Positions 43,738-54,228 of a stretch of 64,000 nt of DNA are shown here, one piece after another. The notes below the pieces were generated by a model. That model ran no database searches. It was not told the origin of the DNA and saw only the letters and a list, made by a program, of their open reading frames with translations. This stretch comes from Pseudomonas viridiflava (lineage in GTDB: Bacteria > Pseudomonadota > Gammaproteobacteria > Pseudomonadales > Pseudomonadaceae), in contig NZ_UPSE01000363.1 in assembly GCF_900573885.1 (NCBI RefSeq), positions 62,001-126,000 on the forward strand, written 5' to 3'. The stretch's first letter is position 1; every line of letters starts with the position of its first letter. Made by a program: the position numbers and the translations under genes.

Positions 43738-44793
43738 GTGATTCGAAAATTACTGCTGCTATTGGAAGGCGGAGTGCTGCTGGCTGGCCTGCTGCTGGCA
43801 TTCTTCGTCTGGCAGCAAAACAGCGCGCTGAAGCAGACGCTCAATGTGCCGGACGGCTACGTCATGGAAGTACCTGCCGGGGCGACGCCGGGCGGTGTGC
43901 TCAATCGGCTTGAGAGCGAGGGCGTGCTGCAGGGCGCGTTCTGGCTGCGCTTGTACTGGCGCTTCAATCTTTCGGGGCAAGCGCTGCACAGCGGCGAATA
44001 CCAGCTCAATCAGGGCGCCACGGCCAAAGACATGCTCAGCCTCTGGCAGCGCGGCGAGGTGGTCCAGTACAGCCTTACGCTGGTGGAAGGCTGGAACTTC
44101 CGCCAGGTTCGCGCGGCGTTGGCCAAGCAGGTCAAACTTGAACAGACCATCACCGAGCTCACCGACGCTCAGGTTATGGAGCGCATCGGCCAGGCCGGTG
44201 TGTTCCCGGAAGGCCGGTTCTTTCCAGACACCTATCGCTATGTGCGTGGCATGAGCGATGTCGATCTGCTTAAGCAGGCCTTCGCCCGCCTCGCGGCCGT
44301 GCTGGATGAAGAATGGAAACAGCGCGACGCCAACGCCGAGCTGCCTTACAAAAACGCTTACGACGCGCTGGTCATGGCTTCGATGATCGAGAAAGAAACC
44401 GGCGTGCCCCAAGAGCGCGGCCAGATCGCCGGCGTCTTCGTTCGTCGTCTGCAACAGGGCATGCAGTTACAGACCGATCCCACGGTCATTTACGGTTTGG
44501 GCGAGCGTTACACCGGCAAGCTGACTCGCGCCCACCTGCGCGAGGCTACGCCTTACAACACCTATGTAATCGCCGGCATGCCGCCCACGCCCATCGCCAT
44601 GGTGGGGCGTGAAGCCATTCATGCGGCGCTGCATCCGGTCGACGGCAAGAGTCTGTATTTTGTCGCCCGTGGCGACGGCAGCCATGTATTCTCCGACGAC
44701 CTCGACAACCACAACCGAGCGGTGCGCGAGTTTCAGCTCAAGCGACGCGCCGACTACCGTTCCAGCCCGGCGCCTGCGCCGGCTGCGCAATAG
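43738..44793 (+). CDS. mltG: Endolytic murein transglycosylase MltG
   Basis: The 351-residue protein has one N-terminal membrane helix (LLLLLEGGVLLAGLLLAFFV) and a periplasmic YceG-like domain. Catalytic Glu218 lies in MASMIEKETG, the same number as in E. coli. It cleaves nascent glycan strands. The start is GTG 43738, four bases after pabC. The last residues are Pro/Ala-rich. Confidence 0.96.
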   Translation: MIRKLLLLLEGGVLLAGLLLAFFVWQQNSALKQTLNVPDGYVMEVPAGATPGGVLNRLESEGVLQGAFWLRLYWRFNLSGQALHSGEYQLNQGATAKDMLSLWQRGEVVQYSLTLVEGWNFRQVRAALAKQVKLEQTITELTDAQVMERIGQAGVFPEGRFFPDTYRYVRGMSDVDLLKQAFARLAAVLDEEWKQRDANAELPYKNAYDALVMASMIEKETGVPQERGQIAGVFVRRLQQGMQLQTDPTVIYGLGERYTGKLTRAHLREATPYNTYVIAGMPPTPIAMVGREAIHAALHPVDGKSLYFVARGDGSHVFSDDLDNHNRAVREFQLKRRADYRSSPAPAPAAQ

Positions 44794-46423
<1,630 letters not shown>

Positions 46424-46457
46424 AATCAGCCCCTGAATCAGTAGCTAGGAATGCAGC

Positions 46458-46814
46458 ATGAGCATGCCACCGAATCTTGGCCCGCGTAACGGAATCCTGT
46501 CCCTGACCATCAAGGACAAATCCGTGCTCTATGCCGCGTACATGCCTTTCATCAAAAACGGCGGTCTGTTCATTCCCACGAACAAAAGCTACAAGCTGGG
46601 CGACGAGGTGTTCATGTTGCTCAACCTGATGGATGAACCGGAAAAAATTCCGGTCGCCGGCAAAGTCGTCTGGATTACTCCAAAAGGCGCCCAAGGCAAC
46701 CGTGCTGCGGGTGTAGGCGTGCAGTTCAATGACGGCGACAACACCGCTCGCAACAAAATCGAAACCTACCTGGCTGGCGCGCTGACTTCCGATCGCCCGA
46801 CCCACACGATGTAA
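46458..46814 (+). CDS. pilZ: Type IV pilus assembly protein PilZ
   Basis: The 118-residue single PilZ domain protein starts with MSMPPNLGPRNGILSLTIKD and contains GGLFIPTNKSYKLGDEVFML and VWITPKGAQGNRAAGVGVQF. The RxxxR cyclic-di-GMP-binding motif is missing from its N-terminus, as in the P. aeruginosa PilZ that works in pilus biogenesis rather than second-messenger binding. It sits between holB and tatD, the conserved placement. Confidence 0.95.
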   Translation: MSMPPNLGPRNGILSLTIKDKSVLYAAYMPFIKNGGLFIPTNKSYKLGDEVFMLLNLMDEPEKIPVAGKVVWITPKGAQGNRAAGVGVQFNDGDNTARNKIETYLAGALTSDRPTHTM

Positions 46815-46826
46815 GCCCCGCTGCGC

Positions 46827-47612
46827 ATGCTTGTAGATTCCCACTGCCACCTCGATCGTCTCGACCTCGCCGTTCACGGCGGCTCCCTTGATGCCGCGCT
46901 GGACGCCGCGCGAGCGCGGGGCGTTGGTCATTTCCTGTGCATCGGCGTCAGCGCCGACAATGCCGCTGCGGTAAAAGGCCTGGCCGAGCGCTACGCCGAC
47001 GTCGATTGCTCGGTTGGCGTTCACCCGCTGGACCTCGAGCCTGGCGCCGCCCCGGCACTGGACTGGTTGCTAAACGAGCTGAACCACCCACGCGTGGTTG
47101 CCATTGGCGAAACCGGGCTCGACTACCACTACGAACCCGAAGCCGCCGAACTCCAGCGCGACGCGTTCCGGCTGCATCTGGAAGCCGCAAAAATCACCGG
47201 CAAACCGGTCATCGTCCACACCCGCGAAGCCCGCGCCGACACACTTGAACTGTTGCGCGAAGCTGCCTTGCCCACCGCCGGCGTGCTGCACTGCTTCACC
47301 GAAGACTGGCCCATGGCCAAGGCCGCCCTGGACCTGGGCTTCTACATCTCCCTGTCCGGCATCGTCACCTTCCGCAACGCCGACGCCTTACGCGAAGTCG
47401 CCCGCCAAGTGCCCGCCGACCGCCTGCTCGTCGAAACCGACGCCCCCTACCTCGCCCCGATTCCCTACCGCGGGAAACCCAACCTGCCGCAATACGTGCG
47501 CGAAGTCGCCGAATTCCTCGCCAACCATCGCGGCGTCGACTACGAAACGTTCGCCCAGCAGACCACCGAAAACTTCAAACGCCTGTTCCCCCTTGCGCAT
47601 GTAGCAGGTTAA
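46827..47612 (+). CDS. tatD: TatD-family metal-dependent deoxyribonuclease
   Basis: The 261-residue TIM-barrel hydrolase starts with the metal motif LVDSHCHLD. GETGLDYHYE, PVIVHTREA, LHCFTED and ETDAPYLAP supply the remaining metal ligands. TatD/YcfH proteins act as 3'-5' exonucleases or related hydrolases. It ends the long collinear set that begins at yceD. It lies 12 bp after pilZ. Confidence 0.94.
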   Translation: MLVDSHCHLDRLDLAVHGGSLDAALDAARARGVGHFLCIGVSADNAAAVKGLAERYADVDCSVGVHPLDLEPGAAPALDWLLNELNHPRVVAIGETGLDYHYEPEAAELQRDAFRLHLEAAKITGKPVIVHTREARADTLELLREAALPTAGVLHCFTEDWPMAKAALDLGFYISLSGIVTFRNADALREVARQVPADRLLVETDAPYLAPIPYRGKPNLPQYVREVAEFLANHRGVDYETFAQQTTENFKRLFPLAHVAG

Positions 47613-47651
47613 TCAGCTGTCCCCCTTGAAGTAATCGCGTCCCCCGCAAAA

Positions 47652-47676
47652 GCATCGAGGCAAAGCCTCTCCTACA
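47652..47676. repeat. Single REP element, inverted orientation
   Basis: GCATCGAGGCAAAGCCTCTC followed by CTACA is the reverse complement of the TGTAGGAGAGGC...CTCGATGC form seen at 58345. Confidence 0.7.
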
Positions 47677-47690
47677 AAAGCTTTCTTGCC

Positions 47691-47767
47691 CTTGCCCTTG
47701 GCCAGCGAAGCAAAGCCGCCTTTGACGTCGCCCTTGCCCTTGGCCAGCGAAGCAAAGCCGCCTTTGA
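47691..47767. repeat. Two exact 35-bp direct repeats with 42-bp period
   Basis: Identical 35-base blocks at 47691-47725 and 47733-47767 start CTTGCCCTTGGCCAGCGAAG. They are followed by short GATCT/CTTGAT repetition to about 47790. The 542-bp gap from tatD to the class V enzyme gene consists of this repeat region, a plain stretch, and the RgsA RNA. On the minus strand the repeats could be translated as GGFASLAKGKG units, but no ribosome site supports this. Confidence 0.8.
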
Positions 47768-47946
47768 TCTCGATCTTGATCTCGCTCTTTATGGCCAAAC
47801 GCAGATTTCGCTTTTAGAGCGTCGCGAGCGAAGGTATGGCAAGGCGGACTGGGTGGGAGAGAGCGGAGTTGGCTCAAGCCAATGAGCATCTCGCACGCCC
47901 AGTCCAACGCAGCCAGACCGAGCGCAGCAGCTATAAAACCGAAATC

Positions 47947-48064
47947 AAAAAAAACCCGGACTCTGGGGGATGAATCCGGGTTAAGACCATTAGGAGTAAA
48001 TCAAGGTACACAGTCCACGGTACCTTGGCTGGCGGGACACTTGGGGGAGATGCCCACGCCAGTA
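47947..48064 (-). ncRNA. rgsA: RgsA (P16) small regulatory RNA
   Basis: A strong intrinsic terminator on the minus strand (AACCCGGA/TCCGGGTT around a 14-base loop, then eight T at 47954-47947) ends a conserved-looking transcript of about 118 nt. A sigma-S-like -10, CCAATACT (48078-48071), places the start near 48064. Location just after tatD, length, terminator and RpoS-type promoter all match RgsA, the RpoS- and Gac-dependent sRNA linked to oxidative-stress survival in Pseudomonas. The 5' end is inferred from the promoter. Confidence 0.82.
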
Positions 48065-48070
48065 ACCATC

Positions 48071-48078
48071 AGTATTGG
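48071..48078 (-). promoter_or_regulatory. Sigma-S-like -10 element of rgsA
   Basis: CCAATACT on the minus strand resembles the sigma-S -10 (CTATACT), and the position predicts the known RgsA length. No clear -35 is seen. Confidence 0.6.
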
Positions 48079-48154
48079 CGAACTTCGCTGATCTGCCAGT
48101 GCCGCCAACCGCCTGCTTAAACATATTTGGAATACCGGCGCCGTTGTTGAGTGC

Positions 48155-49288
48155 TCAGCCAGCGATTGCCTGCTGCAGCACCGCCAGCGTTTCCTCAATC
48201 ACCCGCGCTTCGGTGTAAAAGTGCGGCGATAAACGGATGCCTTTACCGCGCGGGATGCACACTACGTTCTCGGCTTTCAACTTCTGATAAAGCGCCTGGG
48301 TGTCATGTCCATCGACGCTAAAGGTAATGATGCCAGCCCGCCGCAGCGGGTTTAGTGGCGAATGCAGCGTGAGGCCGGGCAGGGCGGTGAGCCCGTCTTG
48401 TAGCCATTGCACGCGTTCTTCAATCAACTCACCCACGCGCACCATGCTCACTTCCTCCAACAGCGACAGGCTCGCTTCGAGGGCCATGGCGCCGAGCATG
48501 TTCGGGCTGCCGCATTCGAAGCGTCTGGCGCTGCGGGCCGGCTGCCACTCGGTGCGGGTGTAGTCGCCCATGTGCTCAAGCATGTGCCAGCCGTACTCGT
48601 GCAGCTTGAGTTGCTCACGCATCTCGGCGCGGCAGTAGAAAACGCCCAGGCCTTCGGGGCCCAGCAGCCATTTATGTCCATCGGCCATGGCGAAGTCGCA
48701 TTGGTTGGCTTGCACGTCGAAGGGCTGCGCGCCCAGTTGCTGGATGGCATCCACACAAAACAGCACGCCGCGTTGGCGGCAGCCATGGCCGAGCTTGGTC
48801 AGATCGAGGCGCAGGCCGCTGGCGAACTGCACCGCGCTGATGGCCATCAAGCGTGTTTTCGGGCCGCAGGCGTTGAGCAGGTTCTGCTCAGGATCGAGCC
48901 CACCGAGGCTCACTTGCACCACCTCGACGCCTAGCGGGGCCAAGGCTTCCCACACCACGCGGTTGGAGGGGAACTCTTCATCGCTGATGATGATTTGCTC
49001 GCCCGGCTGCCAGTCCAGACCGAACGCCACAAACGACAGTGCCTCGGAGGTATTTTTCACCAGCGCCACGTCGTCGGTGGACGGCGCGTTGAGCAGCCGC
49101 ATGAAGCGTTCCCGCAGGCGTTGCTCAATATTCATCCAGTCTGCGTAGTCACGAGCGCCCAGCAAAACGTTCTGCTCGGCGAATTGCGCAACCGCCTCGG
49201 CGGCGCGTCGTGGCCACGGGGCAACGGCGGCGTGATTGAGATAGCGCAAGCCGGGATCTTGCTTAAACTCGTCATGAAAGGCGTACAT
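48155..49288 (-). CDS. Class V aminotransferase-fold PLP enzyme
   Basis: The 377-residue protein is a fold type I PLP enzyme of the cysteine desulfurase/isopenicillin N epimerase-like group. LNHAAVAPWP opens it, NTSEALSFVA binds the phosphate, and the PLP lysine is in MADGHKWLLGPEGLGVFY. Substrate is unknown. The start at 49288 (MYAFHDEF) is chosen because codons further upstream would run into the divergent TetR gene; its ribosome site is weak. It lies upstream of rgsA. Confidence 0.85.
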   Translation of the reverse strand: MYAFHDEFKQDPGLRYLNHAAVAPWPRRAAEAVAQFAEQNVLLGARDYADWMNIEQRLRERFMRLLNAPSTDDVALVKNTSEALSFVAFGLDWQPGEQIIISDEEFPSNRVVWEALAPLGVEVVQVSLGGLDPEQNLLNACGPKTRLMAISAVQFASGLRLDLTKLGHGCRQRGVLFCVDAIQQLGAQPFDVQANQCDFAMADGHKWLLGPEGLGVFYCRAEMREQLKLHEYGWHMLEHMGDYTRTEWQPARSARRFECGSPNMLGAMALEASLSLLEEVSMVRVGELIEERVQWLQDGLTALPGLTLHSPLNPLRRAGIITFSVDGHDTQALYQKLKAENVVCIPRGKGIRLSPHFYTEARVIEETLAVLQQAIAG

Positions 49289-49367
49289 GGTCTGATGATC
49301 CGTGCAATTTGGCACTAAATAGGCATAATACGCGGCTTCGATTTTTGACCGCCGCAGTCTCTTCCCT

Positions 49368-50006
49368 ATGCAGAAAGAACCCCGAAAGATCCGTGAATTT
49401 CGCCGCCGCGAGCAAGAGATTCTCGATGTCGCGCTGAAACTCTTCCTTGAACAGGGCGAGGATAGCGTCACGGTCGAGATGATCGCCGACGCCGTAGGGA
49501 TTGGCAAAGGCACCATCTATAAACACTTCAAGTCCAAGGCTGAGGTGTATCTGCGTTTGATGCTCGACTACGAGCGCGATCTCAACGAACTGCTGCACTC
49601 AGCCGATGTGGACCGCGACAAGGAAGCGTTGTCGCGCGCCTATTTCGAATTCCGCATGCGCGATCCGCAGCGCTACCGTTTGTTCGACCGCCTGGAAGAG
49701 AAGGTGGTCAAGGGCAATCAGGTGCCGGAAATGGTCGAGCAACTGCACAAGATTCGCGCCTCCAACTTTGAACGCCTGACCTTGCTGATCAAAGGACGTA
49801 TCGCCGAAGGCAAGCTGGAAGACGTTCCGCCGTACTTCCACTACTGCGCCGCCTGGGCGCTGGTTCATGGGGCGGTGGCGCTGTATCACTCGCCGTTCTG
49901 GAGCAATGTACTGGAAGACCAGGAAGGCTTCTTCCAATTCCTGATGGACATCGGCGTGCGCATGGGCAACAAGCGCAAGCGCGATGGCGAGCCTCCAGTC
50001 ATCTGA
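49368..50006 (+). CDS. TetR-family transcriptional regulator
   Basis: The 212-residue protein has an N-terminal helix-turn-helix (ILDVALKLFLEQGEDSVTVE, then IADAVGIGKGTIYKHFKSKAEVYL). The C-terminal helical domain includes RDPQRYRLFDRLEEKVVKG. It diverges from the class V enzyme gene with only 79 bp between starts, so it may regulate that gene and itself. The family matches a conserved regulator next to the tatD region in other pseudomonads. The ligand is unknown. Confidence 0.9.
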   Translation: MQKEPRKIREFRRREQEILDVALKLFLEQGEDSVTVEMIADAVGIGKGTIYKHFKSKAEVYLRLMLDYERDLNELLHSADVDRDKEALSRAYFEFRMRDPQRYRLFDRLEEKVVKGNQVPEMVEQLHKIRASNFERLTLLIKGRIAEGKLEDVPPYFHYCAAWALVHGAVALYHSPFWSNVLEDQEGFFQFLMDIGVRMGNKRKRDGEPPVI

Positions 50007-50098
50007 ACCCATTCAGTCAGTCTATTTTCGCCATGCTCCGCATGCAGATCGGCTGACCGCAGGCTTATACTCCGGCCTATTCTTCGCCGGAGTCATCC

Positions 50099-51067
50099 AT
50101 GATCGTTGACCGTCAGGGCAGGCGCTTCCGCAATTTACGGATCAGTCTGACCGCCGCCTGTAATTACGCCTGTACGTATTGCGTGCCAGACGGCAAGCGC
50201 CTGGTCGCAGCGCAAGACGAGCTCTCGGCCGATGCGCTGGTGCGTGGCGTGGCTTACCTGATCGAAGCGGCCGGTATCGAGCAACTGCGTATTACCGGCG
50301 GCGAGCCGTTGGTCAGCCCAAAGCTTGAGGCGCTGTTGCAAGGCGTCAGCACCCTGGGCCTGCGCGATATCAGCCTGACCACCAATGGTCAGCTACTGGC
50401 GAAAAAGCTGCCGCTTCTTCTTGATGCCGGCATCCGCCGACTGAATGTTTCCCTCGATACCCTCGACCCGGCGGCGTTTCGCCGAATTGCCCGCGGCGGC
50501 GACCTGGCCACCGTGCTTGACGGCCTGGAGCAGGCGCGCGCGGCAGGCATGAAAATCAAACTGAACATGGTGCCGCTGCGGGGCCAGAACCTTGACCAGG
50601 TACTGCCCTTGCTCGACTACTGCCTGGAGCGCGGCTTCGAGCTGCGCTTTATCGAACTGATGCGCATGGGCCACCTGGCCCGCGACGGCAACAGTTTCCA
50701 GCAGCAGTTCATCAGCATGCCGGCGCTGCTGGAAATGATTGGCGAGCGCTACGAATACCAGCAAGCCGACGCGCCGCTGGATGCCACTGCGCTGCGTTAC
50801 CAGATTCCCGGTCAGGGCTATTTCGGCGTAATCGCCAACGAAAGCGTACCGTTCTGCCGCACCTGCTCACGCCTGCGGTTGTCGTCCACCGGCTGGCTGC
50901 ATGGCTGCCTCTCTTCGAGCAATCGCCACTACGTGGGCGACCTGCTGGAAAAGCCCCGCCACCAAGCGCTGCCAGCCCTGCAAGGGCTGCTGATGAAAGC
51001 GCTCGGTGACAAGCAGGAAGTGGCGTTCTCCGGCGGCGTGACGGTGATGAAGATCATCGGCGGTTGA
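50099..51067 (+). CDS. MoaA-like radical SAM protein, divergent second copy
   Basis: The 322-residue protein has the radical SAM cysteines C21, C25 and C28, but in TAACNYACTYC, where true MoaA reads TDRCNFRC. The C-terminal cluster motif is FCRTCSRLRLSSTGWLHGC, keeping the RLRL arginines, and the chain ends in GG. It is therefore close to GTP 3',8-cyclase but may have another substrate. No other moa gene is adjacent. ATG 50099 follows CGGAGTCATCC. Confidence 0.82.
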   Translation: MIVDRQGRRFRNLRISLTAACNYACTYCVPDGKRLVAAQDELSADALVRGVAYLIEAAGIEQLRITGGEPLVSPKLEALLQGVSTLGLRDISLTTNGQLLAKKLPLLLDAGIRRLNVSLDTLDPAAFRRIARGGDLATVLDGLEQARAAGMKIKLNMVPLRGQNLDQVLPLLDYCLERGFELRFIELMRMGHLARDGNSFQQQFISMPALLEMIGERYEYQQADAPLDATALRYQIPGQGYFGVIANESVPFCRTCSRLRLSSTGWLHGCLSSSNRHYVGDLLEKPRHQALPALQGLLMKALGDKQEVAFSGGVTVMKIIGG

Positions 51068-51122
51068 CCCGCAAACCGGCGTCTTGGGGCTGTGTTCCAC
51101 AGAGGGCACGACGCCGCTTCGG

Positions 51123-51974
51123 CTAGCTCGCAAACTTGATCAGCACGATGCCCACCGTCACGGTAACCGCCGCGAGCAAGCGGCGGCGCCCGAAAGGTTC
51201 TTTGAACAGTAGCGTGGCGATTACCGCGCCAATGATCACGCTGCTTTCGCGCAGCGCCGCAATTTTCGCCACGTTGTCCAGCGTCATCGCCCACAGTACC
51301 AAGCCATACGCGGCGCAGTAGGTCAGCCCGCCGAATACCGATACGCCACCGTAATGGCGAACATGCCGGACCAACGCCGGACCGCGCCGCCAGGCGGCGA
51401 ATACTGGAATGGGCACGCTGAGCACTAAGGTGAAATACACCAGGTATTGCAACACGCCCTCGCTGCTGCGCACCCCGTGTGCATCGATGACCGTATACAA
51501 CGCCACGCACACTCCGGCTGCCAAGGCATGACCCGGCGCTCGCCATTGCGGCGGCTGTCCCGTGCTGGGGCGGTGCAGCAAGCTCATCACGCCCAGCGAC
51601 AACACCACCACGCCGGCAATGCCCAGCCACGGCAACGACTCACGCAGCCACACGGCGGCGAACACCACCACCAGCAACGGCGGCAAGCCGCGCACCAAGG
51701 GGTACACCTGGCCGAAGTCGCCGAAGTGGTACGCGCGAATCAGAAAATAGCGGTAGAACAGGTTGACCACGGTCGACAGTGCGATGACGCCCCATACCTC
51801 GGTCGACGGCATGGGAACCAGTGGCAGCGCCGCCAGTGCGACCAGGAACGCTACGCCATCGACAACGGCCATGGATGACACCCGGTCGCTGCTCGACTTC
51901 ACCACCGCATTCCAACTGGCGTGCATAAACGCCGAAATCAGTACCAGCAGGGTGGCCAGGTTGGCATCCGACAT
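51123..51974 (-). CDS. EamA-family transporter (DMT superfamily)
   Basis: The 283-residue membrane protein has about ten helices in two EamA halves. It starts LLVLISAFMHASWNAVVKSS, with YPLVRGLPPLLVVVFAAVWL in the first half and ALRESSVIIGAVIATLLFKEPF near the end, the usual end of the second half. The substrate is unknown. It is convergent with the MoaA-like gene and lies downstream of the LysR gene on the same strand. Confidence 0.87.
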   Translation of the reverse strand: MSDANLATLLVLISAFMHASWNAVVKSSSDRVSSMAVVDGVAFLVALAALPLVPMPSTEVWGVIALSTVVNLFYRYFLIRAYHFGDFGQVYPLVRGLPPLLVVVFAAVWLRESLPWLGIAGVVVLSLGVMSLLHRPSTGQPPQWRAPGHALAAGVCVALYTVIDAHGVRSSEGVLQYLVYFTLVLSVPIPVFAAWRRGPALVRHVRHYGGVSVFGGLTYCAAYGLVLWAMTLDNVAKIAALRESSVIIGAVIATLLFKEPFGRRRLLAAVTVTVGIVLIKFAS

Positions 51975-52124
51975 ACGACGGCTCTCAGGCAGGAAACGGC
52001 CAGCTTGCCAAGCGACTTGGCATCAATCCAATCGGTTGTAGGGTGAGCGGCTATCAGTGGCACTGATTCATGCTGCCTTGCACTGTTTCGCCCGGTCGTG
52101 CGCCGCCATCGGTTCAGCCCAGTC

Positions 52125-53000
52125 TTAGTGCGGTAGACCCGGTTTTTCCGTCCCGGCCATCGTCAAGAACGCCGCAATCAACCGCGATTCCGCGCGCCGC
52201 TCCAGACACCCCAACATGTGCCGGTTCGTCAGTCCATCGCCCACCAACGGCACCGCCACTACTCTGGGGTCGTGGCTGAGTTCGACCGACGAAACAATGC
52301 CAATCCCCAAATCGGCCGCCACGGCTTCGGTTACGGCTTCCCGACTGTCGAGCTCCAACAGCACGCGCGGTTGCACGCCAGCGTGTTCGCAGGCCTGGTT
52401 AAACGTGCGACGGGTGATTGAGTTGGGCTCGCGCAGCACCATGATCTGCTGATCCAGTTGCTTGAGATCGATGCGCTTGCCGGCCAGCGGATGCCCGGCT
52501 GGCACCAGCGCGCAGATTTGTGAAGGCGACATTTCTTGGAGATGCAGGCCTTTGCGCGGCTCCACTTCGGTCATCACGGCCACGTCTGCGTGCTCGGAGA
52601 GCAGGGCGGCGAGGGTTTCCTGGGCATTGCCCAGGCGCAGGTTGACCACCACGCCGGGATATTTGGCGCGCAGCTTGGCAATCATCGGCATCACGCGATG
52701 GGGACCGTCGGCGGCGACTTCTAGACGGCCCGTAAGCAGCTGGCGGTTGGCTTCCAGCAGCACCTGAGCTTCTTCCACCAGGCCGAACATGGCGCGGGTA
52801 ATGGCGGCCAGGCGCGTGCCTTCTTCGGTGAGTTCGACGCGGCGTGCTGTGCGCCTAAGCAAGGTGATTTGGTAATGCTCTTCGAGCATTTTCACGTGGC
52901 CGGTGACGGCCGGCTGGCTGATGAACAAGCGGGCAGCGGCACGGGTGAAACTGCCTTCGCGAGCGACGGCGTCAAAGGCGCGGAGCTGGAACAAATTCAT
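52125..53000 (-). CDS. LysR-family regulator, likely of phnWX
   Basis: The 291-residue protein has a LysR helix-turn-helix (AFDAVAREGSFTRAAARLFI then SQPAVTGHVKMLEEHY) and a periplasmic-binding-like effector domain. It is divergent from phnW with 99 bp between the starts. A regulator in this position accompanies phnWX in Pseudomonas, so 2-aminoethylphosphonate or a product is the likely signal. The start at 53000 (MNLFQLRAF) is the normal LysR N-terminus. Confidence 0.88.
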   Translation of the reverse strand: MNLFQLRAFDAVAREGSFTRAAARLFISQPAVTGHVKMLEEHYQITLLRRTARRVELTEEGTRLAAITRAMFGLVEEAQVLLEANRQLLTGRLEVAADGPHRVMPMIAKLRAKYPGVVVNLRLGNAQETLAALLSEHADVAVMTEVEPRKGLHLQEMSPSQICALVPAGHPLAGKRIDLKQLDQQIMVLREPNSITRRTFNQACEHAGVQPRVLLELDSREAVTEAVAADLGIGIVSSVELSHDPRVVAVPLVGDGLTNRHMLGCLERRAESRLIAAFLTMAGTEKPGLPH

Positions 53001-53011
53001 ATCGGCGGCAC

Positions 53012-53026
53012 TTATAGCTGAGATAA
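53012..53026. promoter_or_regulatory. LysR-type T-N11-A box between the regulator gene and phnW
   Basis: TTATAGCTGAGATAA is a dyad (TTAT-N7-ATAA) satisfying the LysR T-N11-A rule and lies in the divergent promoter region. Confidence 0.5.
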
Positions 53027-53099
53027 CAACAAGCAATTTGATTGATGGTCATGACGATTGCAACCTGTGCCCGCTTTCAGCCACCGCCGCGAGATTGTT

Positions 53100-54203
53100 A
53101 TGACCCCGACTGCGCCCGTCCTGCTAACGCCAGGTCCGTTGACCACTTCCGCCCGAACTCGCCAAGCCATGTTGATGGACTGGGGTTCCTGGGACGGTGA
53201 CTTCAACCAAATGACCGCCAGTGTGCGGGAACAACTACTGGCCATTGTCCATGGCCAGGACTCGCATCATTGCGTGCCGTTGCAAGGCAGCGGCACGTTT
53301 GCGGTGGAGGCGGCCATCGGCACCCTGGTGCCAAAGGGCGGCAAGGTATTGGTGTTGGTCAATGGCGCATACGGGCAGCGGCTGGCGAACATCTGCCGAG
53401 TGCTGGGCCGCGCATTCAGCACCTTTGAAACGGCGGAAGACGCGCCAACAACCGCTGACGACGTCGAGCGCTTGTTGCAGGCGGACAGCGCCGTTACTCA
53501 CGTTGCGCTGATTCACTGTGAAACCAGCACCGGCATTCTCAACCCGTTGCATGACATCGCGCAGGTAGTGGCCAAGCAGGGCAAGCGCCTGATCATCGAT
53601 GCCATGAGCTCGTTTGGCGCCTTGCCAATCGATGCGCGCGAAGTGCCGTTCGATGCGCTGATTGCCGCCTCGGGGAAGTGCCTGGAAGGGGTGCCCGGCA
53701 TGGGCTTTGTGTTTGTCAGCAAGCAGGCACTGGACCAGGCCGAAGGCAACAGCCCATCGCTGGCCATGGACCTTTACGACCAGCACCTCTATATGGCCAA
53801 AACCGGGCAGTGGCGCTTTACCCCGCCGACCCACGTCGTAGCGGCCCTGCACGAGGCGCTGCTGCAGTACGCCGAGGAGGGTGGTCTGCCCGCGCGCCAG
53901 CGTCGGTACCAGAGCAATTGCCAGACGCTGCTCGAAGGCATGCAGCAACTCGGGCTGCGCAGCTTTATTCCGGCGGCCATTCAGGCGCCCATCATCGTGA
54001 CGTTCCACGCCCCCGATAGCCCGAACTACGAGTTCAAAGCGTTCTATGAACGGGTGAAAGCCAAGGGTTTCATCCTTTATCCCGGCAAGTTGACCCAGGT
54101 GGAAACGTTCCGCGTGGGCTGCATCGGCTGCGTCGACAGCCACGGCATGCAAGCCGCCGTCGACGCTATTGGCCAAGCCCTGCGCGAGTTGCGCGCGCTT
54201 TAA
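53100..54203 (+). CDS. phnW: 2-aminoethylphosphonate:pyruvate transaminase
   Basis: The 367-residue PLP enzyme converts 2-aminoethylphosphonate and pyruvate into phosphonoacetaldehyde and alanine. [10 protein letters not shown] opens it, [15 protein letters not shown] precedes the PLP lysine K193 in [15 protein letters not shown]. The length and K193 position match the family. ATG 53100 is chosen over the upstream ATG at 53058 because the conserved N-terminus starts there. It is followed at 25 bp by phnX. Confidence 0.96.
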   Translation: MTPTAPVLLTPGPLTTSARTRQAMLMDWGSWDGDFNQMTASVREQLLAIVHGQDSHHCVPLQGSGTFAVEAAIGTLVPKGGKVLVLVNGAYGQRLANICRVLGRAFSTFETAEDAPTTADDVERLLQADSAVTHVALIHCETSTGILNPLHDIAQVVAKQGKRLIIDAMSSFGALPIDAREVPFDALIAASGKCLEGVPGMGFVFVSKQALDQAEGNSPSLAMDLYDQHLYMAKTGQWRFTPPTHVVAALHEALLQYAEEGGLPARQRRYQSNCQTLLEGMQQLGLRSFIPAAIQAPIIVTFHAPDSPNYEFKAFYERVKAKGFILYPGKLTQVETFRVGCIGCVDSHGMQAAVDAIGQALRELRAL

Positions 54204-54228
54204 CTTTTCCCCATCAGGAAGCCTTGCT

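Noticed and set aside
47691..47790. A possible CRISPR-like array.
   Set aside because: There are only two copies with a 7-base spacer and no cas genes in the window.
47613..47798. A 61-codon minus-strand frame with GGFASLAKGKG repeats.
   Set aside because: It is the translation of the 42-bp tandem repeat and a REP element; no start signal or conserved ending was seen.
48001..48198. A 65-codon minus-strand frame over the RgsA region.
   Set aside because: The sRNA promoter and terminator explain the conservation, and the frame starts upstream of the predicted transcript start without a ribosome site.
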